From Oscillospiraceae bacterium (GTDB lineage: Bacteria > Bacillota > Clostridia > Oscillospirales > Oscillospiraceae), in assembly GCA_017440925.1 (NCBI GenBank), contig JAFSAP010000012.1, positions 1-43,387 of the forward strand: a DNA stretch of 43,387 nucleotides, in the 5' to 3' direction. Made by a program: the position numbers and the translations under genes. This document shows, piece by piece, positions 33,629 through 41,780 of the stretch. Under the pieces are notes generated by a model, which saw only the letters and a list, made by a program, of their open reading frames with translations, was not told the origin of the DNA and did no database searches. The number at the start of each line of letters is the position of its first letter. Position 1 is the first letter of the stretch.

Positions 33629-34486
33629 ATGAAAAGACTGATCGCCCTGTTGCTGACATTGGTTTTGGTATTCCCGGTATTGTCACAGCTTTGCATTGCT
33701 GCGGAAGCTGCGGACAAGAAAAAGGACACGGCCAAGGAAAAAGAGAAAGCCATGCTGTATGTTCCTCTGATGACAACTCTGGATGGTGTTGACCTGGTTG
33801 GCGTGGAGGTGGATGACGAAAGTTACGTTTACCTGCTCTACGAACCTGCGGATCTGGATACGCTGGATTACCTGATGTATGTTTACAGCATCTGCGGTAT
33901 CTATGGCAGAGAGGCTGTGATCAAGGACAAGAACCTGATGGTGTATGAGCTGTGTGTGCCTGGCACGGATTACAGCGGACTGGCCTACCTGGATAAAAAA
34001 GATAAGAGCCTGGTGGTCAAGGTGTCCGGAGAGATCAACTGTCTGAACCAGGAAGAAGTGGAAGAAGAACTGGAATATTATGAGCAGGAGATCAGCTTCC
34101 CTGCAAAGTTCGGAAAGAATGTATTCCCTCAGTTCTTCGCATCGGTGGGTAAGTCCCAGCCCATGGGCAACATGGTCAGCAAGATCGACTATGTCTTTGA
34201 CGGCGCAAAGTGCTGGATGGAGATGTATTCCGATATTTCCTATCCAACGCTTCAGAAATACATCCGGGAAATGATCCTGTGTGGTTTTTCTGTGGAGATC
34301 ACCAATGGTGCAAAATCCGAAGACAACGAACTGATCACGACGATTTTCCATTTTGACAACGGGGATGCAGAAGTGATCGTCCGCTATGATTCTGAAGATA
34401 GAGATGTCTGTGTATACTATGAGCCGGGCGTGACCTACTATCTGCTTTCCGGCAAGGAATACAAGAAGTACATTCCCCAGAAATAA
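33629..34486 (+). CDS. Secreted protein of unknown function
   Basis: 285 residues. Sec signal peptide (MKRLIALLLTLVLVFPVLSQLCIAAEA; cleavage likely after an Ala around residue 25-28), then a Lys/Glu-rich linker and an acidic alpha/beta domain with many Tyr and Asp (SYVYLLYEPADLD, YEPGVTYYLLSG). No family recognised. It starts 22 bp after the TIR protein with AAGGAGAGAG upstream, so it is co-transcribed and could bind the extracytoplasmic propeller. That partnership is inference. Confidence 0.75.
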   Translation: MKRLIALLLTLVLVFPVLSQLCIAAEAADKKKDTAKEKEKAMLYVPLMTTLDGVDLVGVEVDDESYVYLLYEPADLDTLDYLMYVYSICGIYGREAVIKDKNLMVYELCVPGTDYSGLAYLDKKDKSLVVKVSGEINCLNQEEVEEELEYYEQEISFPAKFGKNVFPQFFASVGKSQPMGNMVSKIDYVFDGAKCWMEMYSDISYPTLQKYIREMILCGFSVEITNGAKSEDNELITTIFHFDNGDAEVIVRYDSEDRDVCVYYEPGVTYYLLSGKEYKKYIPQK

Positions 34487-34497
34487 TACTAATTCTT

Positions 34498-34639
34498 GAT
34501 AAAATGGCCTACTGCCATTTTATCGCGCCATTCGGATGGCACGCTGCTTGCAGCGGCAAGAAATCGTATTGACTTCGTTTTTGCGGTTTCACCGCAGGTT
34601 GCTTTCACAACCCGATAAAACGGCTTAGGCCGTTTTATC
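34498..34639. repeat. Hairpin-bounded structured intergenic element B
   Basis: Bounded by two related hairpins: GATAAAATGGC (34498-34508) with 34514-34524, and GATAAAACGGC (34614-34624) with 34629-34639. Each carries an A/T tract in the stem, so each can act as a bidirectional terminator. Between them lie four further small hairpins in series: GCGCCAT/ATGGCAC, GCTGC/GCAGC, GCGGT/ACCGC and GGTTG/CAACC. The pattern of two sister hairpins enclosing more hairpins matches element A at 4765-5014, although the sequences differ. It could be a mobile palindromic element or a structured RNA. Confidence 0.55.
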
Positions 34640-34671
34640 AAAAACTCGTATAAAGATCTCAGATACAAAAC

Positions 34672-34708
34672 AAATTCCGGCGGCAGAAGTTTCTGCCGCC
34701 GGAATTTT
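34672..34708 (-). terminator. Terminator of the MurNAc/PTS operon (bidirectional)
   Basis: A 17-nt arm AAATTCCGGCGGCAGAA (34672-34688) is the perfect complement of 34691-34707, with the terminal pairs opened to form the loop. It starts 7 bp after the ptsH stop on the minus strand and has A/T tracts on both sides. Confidence 0.88.
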
Positions 34709-34715
34709 ATGTTAT

Positions 34716-34973
34716 TTACAGGTTTGCAGCCAGGAAAGCCTGCAGTTCAGCAGCGGCCTTCTCTTCGTCAGCACCTTCGACGGTGATGGTCAGCTCCATG
34801 CCCTGCTTGGCAGCCAGGCGCATCAGAGCCATCAGGCGCTTTGCATCAGCGGTGCCGGTGGGAGCGGCGACAGTGATCTTGGAAGCGTAACCAGCAGCGG
34901 CTTTCACCAGCATACCGGCGGGACGGGCGTGCATACCCAGGGGGTCGGCAATTACATGCTTGAATTCTTTCAT
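34716..34973 (-). CDS. ptsH: HPr family phosphocarrier protein lacking Ser46
   Basis: 85 residues. PTS phosphocarrier with the phosphorylated His15 in GMHARPAG. The regulatory site that is Ser46 in Bacillota HPr (KSIMGVMSL) reads K45-R46-LMALMRL, so Arg replaces Ser. HPr kinase/phosphorylase therefore cannot phosphorylate it, and it should not act as a CcpA corepressor. It is either a catalytic-only HPr or a Crh/NPr-like paralogue with PTS function. Last gene of the minus operon, 27 bp after ptsI. Confidence 0.92.
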   Translation of the reverse strand: MKEFKHVIADPLGMHARPAGMLVKAAAGYASKITVAAPTGTADAKRLMALMRLAAKQGMELTITVEGADEEKAAAELQAFLAANL

Positions 34974-35000
34974 TGGATTATTTCCTCACTTTCGTGTTAA

Positions 35001-36614
35001 TTACAGTTCGGACTCGCAGACGATCTTTCTGGCCTCCAGGATCCGGCCTGCGGCCATGCTCAGCTCGGTGTAGCCCATTTCGATGAACTTCTCGGTCATT
35101 TTGGGGTCAGCGCCCAGTTCGCCGCAGATACCTGCCCAGATGCCGGCTTCGTTGGCGGACTTGGCGATGTGGGCCAGCAGAGCCATCAGTGCGGGATGGT
35201 AGGGATCGTAGAACTTATCCAGCTTGGCGTTCTGACGGTCCACAGCCAGGGTGTACTGGGTCAGGTCGTTGGTGCCAACGGAGAAGAAAGCGGCTTCCTT
35301 GGCCAGTTCGTGGGCCAGAACAGCAGCGGCGGGAGTCTCCACCATGACGCCGATGGGTACTTCCTTGGTTGCAATGCCTTCCTCTTCCAGTTCCTTGCGA
35401 AGCACGGTGCACAGGGCCTTGGCAGCCTTCAGCTCCCAAACGGATGCTACCATGGGGAACATCACCTGCAGGTTGCCGTAAACAGAGGCCCGGAGGATTG
35501 CCCGCAGCTGAGGACGGAAGATCTCTTCCCGGGTCAGGCAGATCCGCAGGCCACGCAGACCCAGAGCAGGATTCTCTTCCTTCTCAAGACCCAGGTAGGA
35601 AACCTGCTTGTCAGCGCCGATGTCCAGGGTACGGATGACCACGGGACGGTCGCCCATGATCTGAGCTACCTTCTTGTAGGCTTCGAACAGCTCATCTTCG
35701 CTGGGCAGGGTGTCCCGGCCCAGGTACAGGAATTCACTGCGCATCAGGCCAACGCCTTCGCAGTCAGCAGCAACAGCAGCTTCAGCATCTTCGGGGGAGC
35801 CGATGTTGGCGCACAGCAGGATCTTCTTTCCGGTCTTGGTGATGCTCTCTCTGCCCCGGTAGGTTTCCAGAGCGGCGCGGTCAGCGGCAGCTTCAGCCTG
35901 CTTTGCCTTCAGCATGGCCATGGTTTCCTCGTCGGGGTCCATATACCAGGTGCCGGTGAAGCCGTCAACAGCGAGGATTTTGCAGTTTTCGGCCTCTTCC
36001 AGGTCGATATTGGACTGTACCAGAGAGGGAATGTTCAGGGTTCTTGCCAGAATGGCGGTGTGGCTGGAAGAGGAACCCTGGCGGGTTACAAAGGCCAGAA
36101 TGTTCTCTCTGGGCAGCTGAATGGTCTCGGAGGGAGCGAGATCCTCGGCAACCAGCAGGAAAGAGCCTTCGGGCAGCTGGAAACCGGTGTTGCCGCAGAG
36201 AATATCATACAGGCGGTGGGACATATCCCGGACGTCAGCGGAACGGGCGTTCATGTATTCATCGTCCATGGCAGCGAAAACCTGGGCGAATTCCTCGCCG
36301 GTGTCCAGAGCGGCGATGGCAGCGGCAGCACCGCCTTCGATGGCCATGGCAACACCATCCAGGTAGTCCAGGTCATCCAGCATCAGCATCTGCACTTCCA
36401 CAATGGCAGCCTTTTCTTCACCCAGTTCGATCTTTGCCTTTTCAAACAGGGCGCTGAGCTGCTCACGGGCGGTTTCCACAGCGGCGTTGAATTTTGCCTG
36501 CTCCACAGCGGGGTCACCGGAGGAAACGGGCAGGGTGCGCTCGGACTTGCGGTAAACAACAGCAGGGCCGATGGACACACCGGGGAATACGGGAAGGCCA
36601 ATACCAGTTTTCAT
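35001..36614 (-). CDS. ptsI: Phosphoenolpyruvate-protein phosphotransferase (enzyme I)
   Basis: 537 residues, slightly short of the usual ~570. HPr-binding helical domain (~25-145), swivelling phosphohistidine domain with H185 in GSSSSHTAILAR, and PEP-binding barrel with GLMRSEFLYLGRD, IRTLDIGADKQV, MFPMVAS, GVMVETPAA and FSVGTNDLTQY. All catalytic motifs are present. It takes phosphate from PEP and passes it to HPr (34716). Gene order EIIA-ptsI-ptsH, with gaps of 11 and 27 bp, indicates one transcript. AGGAG precedes ATG 36614. Confidence 0.95.
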   Translation of the reverse strand: MKTGIGLPVFPGVSIGPAVVYRKSERTLPVSSGDPAVEQAKFNAAVETAREQLSALFEKAKIELGEEKAAIVEVQMLMLDDLDYLDGVAMAIEGGAAAAIAALDTGEEFAQVFAAMDDEYMNARSADVRDMSHRLYDILCGNTGFQLPEGSFLLVAEDLAPSETIQLPRENILAFVTRQGSSSSHTAILARTLNIPSLVQSNIDLEEAENCKILAVDGFTGTWYMDPDEETMAMLKAKQAEAAADRAALETYRGRESITKTGKKILLCANIGSPEDAEAAVAADCEGVGLMRSEFLYLGRDTLPSEDELFEAYKKVAQIMGDRPVVIRTLDIGADKQVSYLGLEKEENPALGLRGLRICLTREEIFRPQLRAILRASVYGNLQVMFPMVASVWELKAAKALCTVLRKELEEEGIATKEVPIGVMVETPAAAVLAHELAKEAAFFSVGTNDLTQYTLAVDRQNAKLDKFYDPYHPALMALLAHIAKSANEAGIWAGICGELGADPKMTEKFIEMGYTELSMAAGRILEARKIVCESEL

Positions 36615-36625
36615 ATGGCTGCTCC

Positions 36626-37123
36626 TTACTTGGTCAGCTCGATGACCACATCGGCATTGGTGACAGCCTTGCCGGTGTTGCCCTGGAAACCGGCATAGTC
36701 GAAGCTGTTGCAGACCAGCACGGGGGTGATGGTGGGCAGGCCGGCAGCCTTGATGGCTTCCAGGTCAGCGATCATCAGAACATCGCCCTTCTTGACCTTC
36801 TGGCCGTTTGCGACCTTCACCTGGAAGGGAGCACCGTTGAGGCCCACAGTCTCCAGACCCACATGGATCAGCAGTTCAATGCCGGATTCGGAGATCAGGC
36901 TGACAGCATGACCGGTTTCAAACATCATGTCCACGGTGCCATTGAAGGGGGCGCAGACCTTTCCGTCGGTGGGCTTGATGGCAATACCGTTGCCCATTGT
37001 GCCTTCTGCAAAGGTGGGATCGGGAACCTCGGTGATGGCGACAGCCTCACCAGCCATGGGGGCGTAAATGTGGTTGGGGTTGAGTTCTTCCTTCTTGCCG
37101 AACAGTTTGTCAAACAGACCCAT
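36626..37123 (-). CDS. crr: PTS glucose-type EIIA component (Crr-like)
   Basis: 165 residues. Single-domain EIIA of the glucose family: IYAPMAGEAVAI, MGNGIAIKPTDG, APFNGTV, with H72 (TGHAVSL) and the phosphorylated H87 (LLIHVGLET). The MurP-type transporter at 39058 has EIIB and EIIC but no EIIA, and in E. coli MurP is served by EIIA-Glc, so this gene very likely supplies that step. It lies 11 bp upstream of ptsI. Confidence 0.94.
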   Translation of the reverse strand: MGLFDKLFGKKEELNPNHIYAPMAGEAVAITEVPDPTFAEGTMGNGIAIKPTDGKVCAPFNGTVDMMFETGHAVSLISESGIELLIHVGLETVGLNGAPFQVKVANGQKVKKGDVLMIADLEAIKAAGLPTITPVLVCNSFDYAGFQGNTGKAVTNADVVIELTK

Positions 37124-37177
37124 AATTGTTTCCTTCTTTCATTTTATTGCATATTGTCAGCCGTCGTTACGGCGAGT

Positions 37178-38002
37178 TTACAGCTTCAGAGCATATCGCT
37201 CAATGGCTATGGCGGCACCATCGTTTTCGTTGGTGTCCGTGACCGCATCTGCCATGGCCCGGATATATTCCGGAGCATTGCCCATGGCAATACTGAGTCC
37301 GGCGGTACGCAGCATGCTTTCGTCATTTCCGCTGTCGCCCAGCGCCATCGCCTGCTCTGGGGTGATATCCAGCAGGCGGCACAGGGCCAGAATGCCTGCT
37401 GATTTGCTAGCCTCCGGATGGGTGATCTCCATGCTGGTGGAGGAAGCCCAGACAGCGCTGACGGGGATTTCCTGCAGATCCTGAAGGACCTGCTCCCGGA
37501 TCTCCGGGCGGATGCACAGCAGATTGACTTTTTCGATCCTGTGGCTGCAAAGAGGTTCCAGAGCGTCCAGGATCTGCCCATGGTTTGCCAGAATGGTGTC
37601 CCGGTGGAAGGCCAGATTGGGCCAGGGGCGCTGCTGTTCATAGGAATGGGCCGTCAGATAAAGGCGGCTGTCTTCGGAAAACTCAATGGGAAGATCCCAT
37701 TTCCGTGCCAGGCGAAGCAACCCTTCCAATGCCTGGTGGGTAATGTCCAGACGGTGCAGCACTTCACCGGTGCCCAGAAGCCGGATCTGGGCACCGTTGC
37801 AGACCACGGCATACTGCTCCCAAACCGGGTGTTCCTTTAAAACCTGGGGAAGCAGGCCGTACTGCCGTCCGGTAACGGGAGCGATGGCGATGCCCCGGCG
37901 GTGGGCCTCAGCCAGTGCGGCATGGAGCCGGGGAGAAAAGCTTTTTCGGTCATTTTGGAGGGTAGTTCCGTCCAGATCCATGCAGATCAGTCGAATATCC
38001 AT
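37178..38002 (-). CDS. Cof-type HAD-IIB hydrolase
   Basis: 274 residues from ATG 38002 (AAAAGGATC upstream; a longer frame into the neighbouring gene is rejected). HAD motifs: MDLDGTTL (nucleophile D8, acid D10), PVTGRQ, K near KVNLLC, and GDSGNDESML. The IIB cap is typical of Cof sugar phosphatases. Its position between mupG and crr suggests dephosphorylation of a sugar phosphate in amino-sugar use, perhaps relieving sugar-phosphate stress. Substrate not determinable. Confidence 0.9.
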   Translation of the reverse strand: MDIRLICMDLDGTTLQNDRKSFSPRLHAALAEAHRRGIAIAPVTGRQYGLLPQVLKEHPVWEQYAVVCNGAQIRLLGTGEVLHRLDITHQALEGLLRLARKWDLPIEFSEDSRLYLTAHSYEQQRPWPNLAFHRDTILANHGQILDALEPLCSHRIEKVNLLCIRPEIREQVLQDLQEIPVSAVWASSTSMEITHPEASKSAGILALCRLLDITPEQAMALGDSGNDESMLRTAGLSIAMGNAPEYIRAMADAVTDTNENDGAAIAIERYALKL

Positions 38003-38018
38003 GATAGATCCTTTTATG

Positions 38019-39065
38019 TTATGGACGCACCAGCATGAACTTCTGACCGCCCCGGATGCATTCCAGCAGGAGCTGGGCATTTTCGGGAACGGAGCCGATC
38101 ACGTTGACCCGGGGATCCGCCTTCCGTTCGGAACGGATCAGCTGGATCTCGCCGGTATAGCGTCCGTAATTTACGTTGTCAATGGTGATGCTCCCCCGGC
38201 TTCTGGCGGTGCAGTTTTCCGGCGTTACATCGGCTCCTTTGCAGGAGTAGATGCGGGATTCCTGAAAACGGATCAGCCATTTGGGGGAATCGACACGGCA
38301 GGTAAATACCGTATCGTAAAGATGTTCATAGCCGCTTTTCAGTGCGGCAGGTACACAGATCACATTTTCCTGGCAGAACAGTTCAATGCGCTGGCGCTCT
38401 GTGTTGCTGAGGCTGGGATCAGCCACAAAAATTTCGTCCATCCCAAAACGGACGGCCAGATCCACAAAAGCGGCGGAGGGCAGTATGTTCCGGTGAGCCT
38501 CCAGCGTGGGCAGTCCCTCATAAACGGGGCCCCGAAGCTGGGCATCTCCCGGAATAAAAGCCAGAACTTTCAGTCCGGCAGCCTGCAGGCGGCAGGTGGT
38601 CTGCAGCAGGTAGTCCTCATCCAGTCCGGTTTCCGGACGGGGATAAAAATTGTGCATGGCGAACACATCCACACCCCGGGCTGCAATGGCAGCAGCATCT
38701 TCGGCAGATGTGGTGGAGGCATTCAGTACGATGGGCATTTTTTCTGCAAGGGAAAGGATCTCTTCCCGGCTCAGACCATAGTCGATCCGCAGAGCCCACA
38801 GCTGCAGACGCTCTGCCAGCTGTGCAAGATCCCTGCAGCCGAACTGTTGCACGGTCTTTACGGAGACATCGGCAAGGATCCGGAAGCCCTGCGCTGCAAG
38901 GAAATGGCAGACCTCCTCGGCCCGGCGGCAGTAGGTGTCGTCAAATTCCTCACTGATGTGCAGGGAGAGAAAAACAGGCGCGCCTGTACCTGCCGGGCCG
39001 CGCAGTGCTGGGCACTGCGCGGCGAAAGTGGACAGATACAGGGAAAATCCCAAAGCCTTAGGCAT
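38019..39065 (-). CDS. mupG: MupG-like (DUF871) 6-phospho-N-acetylmuramidase family protein
   Basis: 348 residues from ATG 39065, which overlaps the murP stop by 8 bp; ATG 39077 is an alternative and has AAGGAT closer. TIM-barrel DUF871/MupG pattern: LGFSLYLS start, FLSLHISEE, ILADVS, LRIDYGLS, IVLNASTTS, MHNFYPRPETGLD, and a C-terminal cyclophilin-like domain (SRGSITIDNVNYGRYTGEIQL). MupG hydrolyses MurNAc-6P-containing disaccharide from cell-wall turnover, which fits the MurP/MurQ neighbours. It acts in the cytoplasm. Confidence 0.9.
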   Translation of the reverse strand: MPKALGFSLYLSTFAAQCPALRGPAGTGAPVFLSLHISEEFDDTYCRRAEEVCHFLAAQGFRILADVSVKTVQQFGCRDLAQLAERLQLWALRIDYGLSREEILSLAEKMPIVLNASTTSAEDAAAIAARGVDVFAMHNFYPRPETGLDEDYLLQTTCRLQAAGLKVLAFIPGDAQLRGPVYEGLPTLEAHRNILPSAAFVDLAVRFGMDEIFVADPSLSNTERQRIELFCQENVICVPAALKSGYEHLYDTVFTCRVDSPKWLIRFQESRIYSCKGADVTPENCTARSRGSITIDNVNYGRYTGEIQLIRSERKADPRVNVIGSVPENAQLLLECIRGGQKFMLVRP

Positions 39066-40497
39066 TGGCGACTTCATTATCCTTCAGGGTGAAGTTGGTG
39101 ATGATGAAGCCCATGATGTAGGAGATGACCAGGCCAATGACGTAGCACAGCATCTGGGTGGTAGCGGAGTTGCCGCCAGCGACCATGATGGGCAGAGCCA
39201 GAACGCCGGAGGGGCCCCAGGTGGTAGCAGCGACCTTCATAGCCATACAGAAAGCACCGCCGAAGCCAGCGCCCAGACCTGCAGTGATGAAGGGCTTGCC
39301 CATGGGCAGGGTGACACCGTAGATCAGGGGCTCGCCGACGCCCAGGACACCAGCGGGCAGAGCGCCGCCGATGACGGACATCATGCGCTTGTTGCCGGTT
39401 CTCTTAGCCTTCAGCCAGATAGCGATGGCAGCGCCGACCTGACCTGCACCAGCCATAGCCAGAGCGGGGTACAGGGTAACGAAGCCGATGGTCTCCAGCT
39501 GGACGGTGTACAGAGCCACCAGACCGTGGTGCATACCCATGGCAACCAGAGGCAGGAACAGGAAGGAACCCAGGAAACCAGCGATCATACGGACGAAGAC
39601 GCTCTCGGACATGCAGACAGCACCAACGACGGAGACCAGCAGGTTGGAGATGATGCCGGTGATGGGCATAATAACGAAGACATAGGGAACAACGCAGACG
39701 AACATGATGATGATGGGGGAAACAACGATGTCCAGAGCATCGGGCATCTTGGAGCGGACCCACTTTTCGACCTTAGCCATCAGCAGGACGCCCAGGATAA
39801 CGGCCAGAACACCGCCACGGCCAGCGCGCAGAACAGCGTTCAGAGCGTCGCCGCCTTCTTCAACCCACATGCCCACCAGGGGAGCGATGTTGTTGATGTT
39901 GGCCATTGCAGTGATAGCGCCCAGCATACCGCCCAGGATGGGGGTAGCGCCGAACTTCTCGGCTGCACGGTAGCCAGCCCAAGCAGTGATGGAGCCCATG
40001 AATGCAGTGTTGATCATGGTCAGGAACTGGTGAATGATGTACAGCCACTTGATGTCAGCGTAGCCGGGGGCGACCTGAGTGATCAGAGTAGCGAAGCCGG
40101 AGCACAGACCGGCAGCGATAACGCCGGGGATCAGGGGAACGAAGATGTCGCCGACAGCCTTCAGAGCGGTCTTGACCTTGCCCTGCTTCTGGCCTGCCTT
40201 CAGAGCAGCCTTGTTTTCCTTCCAGTCGGCTTCGGTGGACATGCCTTCTGCAACGCCTGCGTCAGCCTTGAACAGGTCGGTGACCTTCTTAGCCTTGCCG
40301 GGGCCCAGCACGATGTGCAGGTTGTCCATTTCGATGACCTGCAGCACACCTTCGGTGGCCTTCAGACCTTCGATGTCTGCCTTGGCGTAATCCTTCAGAT
40401 TGACGCGCAGGCGGGTCATGCAGTTGGTGGCAGCAGTGACGTTTTCCTTACCGCCGACCAGCTCCAGGATCTTGAGGGAAAGTTCCTGATTTGTCAT
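39058..40497 (-). CDS. murP: PTS EIIBC, N-acetylmuramic acid (MurP)-type transporter
   Basis: 479 residues from ATG 40497 (AGAGGTG 6 nt upstream). N-terminal EIIB domain with phosphocysteine C26 in AATNCMTRLRV, then an EIIC domain of about ten membrane helices, including FVPLIPGVIAAGL, MGMHHGLVALY and GVLGVGEPLIYGV. No EIIA domain is fused. The MurNAc assignment comes mainly from the adjacent murQ, mupG and murR; glucose-superfamily EIIBC proteins for sucrose or GlcNAc look similar. The 75-bp gap before it contains small hairpins on the minus strand that might stabilise or attenuate the message. Confidence 0.88.
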   Translation of the reverse strand: MTNQELSLKILELVGGKENVTAATNCMTRLRVNLKDYAKADIEGLKATEGVLQVIEMDNLHIVLGPGKAKKVTDLFKADAGVAEGMSTEADWKENKAALKAGQKQGKVKTALKAVGDIFVPLIPGVIAAGLCSGFATLITQVAPGYADIKWLYIIHQFLTMINTAFMGSITAWAGYRAAEKFGATPILGGMLGAITAMANINNIAPLVGMWVEEGGDALNAVLRAGRGGVLAVILGVLLMAKVEKWVRSKMPDALDIVVSPIIIMFVCVVPYVFVIMPITGIISNLLVSVVGAVCMSESVFVRMIAGFLGSFLFLPLVAMGMHHGLVALYTVQLETIGFVTLYPALAMAGAGQVGAAIAIWLKAKRTGNKRMMSVIGGALPAGVLGVGEPLIYGVTLPMGKPFITAGLGAGFGGAFCMAMKVAATTWGPSGVLALPIMVAGGNSATTQMLCYVIGLVISYIMGFIITNFTLKDNEVANA

Positions 40498-40572
40498 AGT
40501 TTGCACCTCTTTAATATTTTTCTACCCTTTTGGGGTTATTACAAAACAGCCGCAGCTGTAAATGTACGGAAA

Positions 40573-41469
40573 TTACTTGATGGCCTCGCGGACGTGGCCC
40601 TTGGCCTTTTCCAGACGCTCTCTTGCCTCTTCCAGGCCGCAGTCGGCCAGGATCATGGTGATGGCAGTCTTGGCGTTGCCGCCGGCAATGCCGATCTTCT
40701 CGGCAGCGGTCTCCCGGTCGCAGCCAGTGGCTTCCATAACGATGTTCTGTGCGCGGACCACCAGCTTCTCGTTGGTCTGCATCACGTCTACCATCAGGTT
40801 CTGGTAAGCCTTGCCGCAGCCCACCATGGTGGCGGTGGAGATCATGTTCAGGATCAGCTTCTGGCAGGTGCCGGACTTCAGACGGGTGGAACCGGTGAGG
40901 CACTCGGGGCCGGGAACCACTTCGATGGCCAGCTCGGCGGCAGCGCCCACAGCGGAGCCGGGGTTGCAGGAGATGCCCACGGTGTGGCAGCCAACTTCCT
41001 TGGCATAAGCCAGACCACCCAGAACATAGGGGGTACGGCCGGAGGCAGCGATGCCGATGACGATGTCGTTGCTGCATACGTTGATGTCGATCAGATCCTG
41101 GCGGCCCAGTTCGCGGCTGTCTTCAGCACCTTCCACAGCCTTGACAAAAGCCTTTTCGCCGCCTGCGATCAGACCGACCACCACTTCGGGGGCTACGCCG
41201 AAGGTGGGGGGGCACTCAACAGCGTCCAGAACACCCAGACGGCCGCTGGTACCGGCGCCCATGTAGATGATGCGGCCGCCGGCCTCGATGGAGGAAATGG
41301 CCCAGGTGACGCACTGTGCAATGTTGGGCAGTGCGGGCTTGATGGCTTCGGGCACCTTGGCATCTTCCTGGTTCATCACAGTGACCACTTCCAGGGGGGT
41401 CATGATGTCCAGATCCATGGTGTTCTGGTTCCGGGTCTCGGTGGACATGTTTTTCAGATTCAGGCTCAT
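40573..41469 (-). CDS. murQ: N-acetylmuramic acid 6-phosphate etherase
   Basis: 298 residues, usual length. SIS-fold lyase with GAGTSGRLG (71-79), DAVECPPTFG with Glu85, and GAEDS with Glu116, the catalytic pair known from MurQ. The C-terminal helical domain (CDRETAAEKIGIAGGNAKTAI) is also typical. It cleaves the lactyl ether of MurNAc-6P to GlcNAc-6P and D-lactate. First gene of the minus operon, with a near-consensus promoter at 41543-41571. RBS: AAGGAG before ATG 41469. Confidence 0.96.
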   Translation of the reverse strand: MSLNLKNMSTETRNQNTMDLDIMTPLEVVTVMNQEDAKVPEAIKPALPNIAQCVTWAISSIEAGGRIIYMGAGTSGRLGVLDAVECPPTFGVAPEVVVGLIAGGEKAFVKAVEGAEDSRELGRQDLIDINVCSNDIVIGIAASGRTPYVLGGLAYAKEVGCHTVGISCNPGSAVGAAAELAIEVVPGPECLTGSTRLKSGTCQKLILNMISTATMVGCGKAYQNLMVDVMQTNEKLVVRAQNIVMEATGCDRETAAEKIGIAGGNAKTAITMILADCGLEEARERLEKAKGHVREAIK

Positions 41470-41542
41470 AGAAAAGACTCCTTCCGGTTTGCTCGTTTGT
41501 TGTCAGTTTTTCGATTCTTATTGTGAATCATTTGTTAACAAC

Positions 41543-41571
41543 ATTCTAACGCGATTTCTTTTTTGTGTCAA
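41543..41571 (-). promoter_or_regulatory. Promoter of the murQ operon
   Basis: Minus strand: TTGACA (41571-41566), 17 bp, TAGAAT (41548-41543). Near-consensus and strong. A 10-bp palindrome TTGTTAACAA (41532-41541) lies just downstream of the -10. Confidence 0.85.
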
Positions 41572-41587
41572 TAATTTTGGAACTTTG

Positions 41588-41602
41588 TGAAACATTGTTT
41601 CA
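41588..41602. promoter_or_regulatory. Palindromic operator candidate at the murQ promoter
   Basis: TGAAACATTGTTTCA is a perfect palindrome with 7-bp arms around one T. It is centred 24 bp upstream of the murQ -35 edge. GTTTCA half-sites recur at 41728-41733 and 41750-41755, on both sides of the -10-like TAGAAT (41743-41748) of the divergent regulator. It is a plausible MurR/RpiR site. Confidence 0.6.
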
Positions 41603-41671
41603 AAAGGTGGACGCAAAGCAGGAAAATTGGTATTTATGGTGAAACTTGCCAGGGAAAGGGGAAATGAAAGA

Positions 41672-41715
41672 TGTGCATATTGCACAATGACGGAAAGACG
41701 TTTTTGTGCACAAAA
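41672..41715. promoter_or_regulatory. Two TGTGCA-type palindromes upstream of murR
   Basis: TGTGCATATTGCACA (41672-41686) and TTTTGTGCACAAAA (41702-41715) are perfect palindromes sharing the TGTGCA/TGCACA half. Centres are about 29 bp apart, near three helical turns, so cooperative dimer binding is possible. They lie upstream of the murR start in the divergent intergenic region. Which protein binds is unknown. Confidence 0.55.
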
Positions 41716-41780
41716 TGAATGGCGTATGTTTCAAAAAACAGATAGAATAGTTTCATATTACAAGACCGGAGGACACCGCA

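Noticed and set aside
35169-36698. 509-residue plus-strand frame antisense to ptsI
   Set aside because: Shadow of ptsI; repetitive Gly/Gln/His composition typical of reverse reading of this codon usage.
38935-41526. 863-residue plus-strand frame antisense to murP and murQ
   Set aside because: A GC-rich shadow of two well-supported genes; low-complexity His/Asp/Gly/Gln-rich translation without domains.
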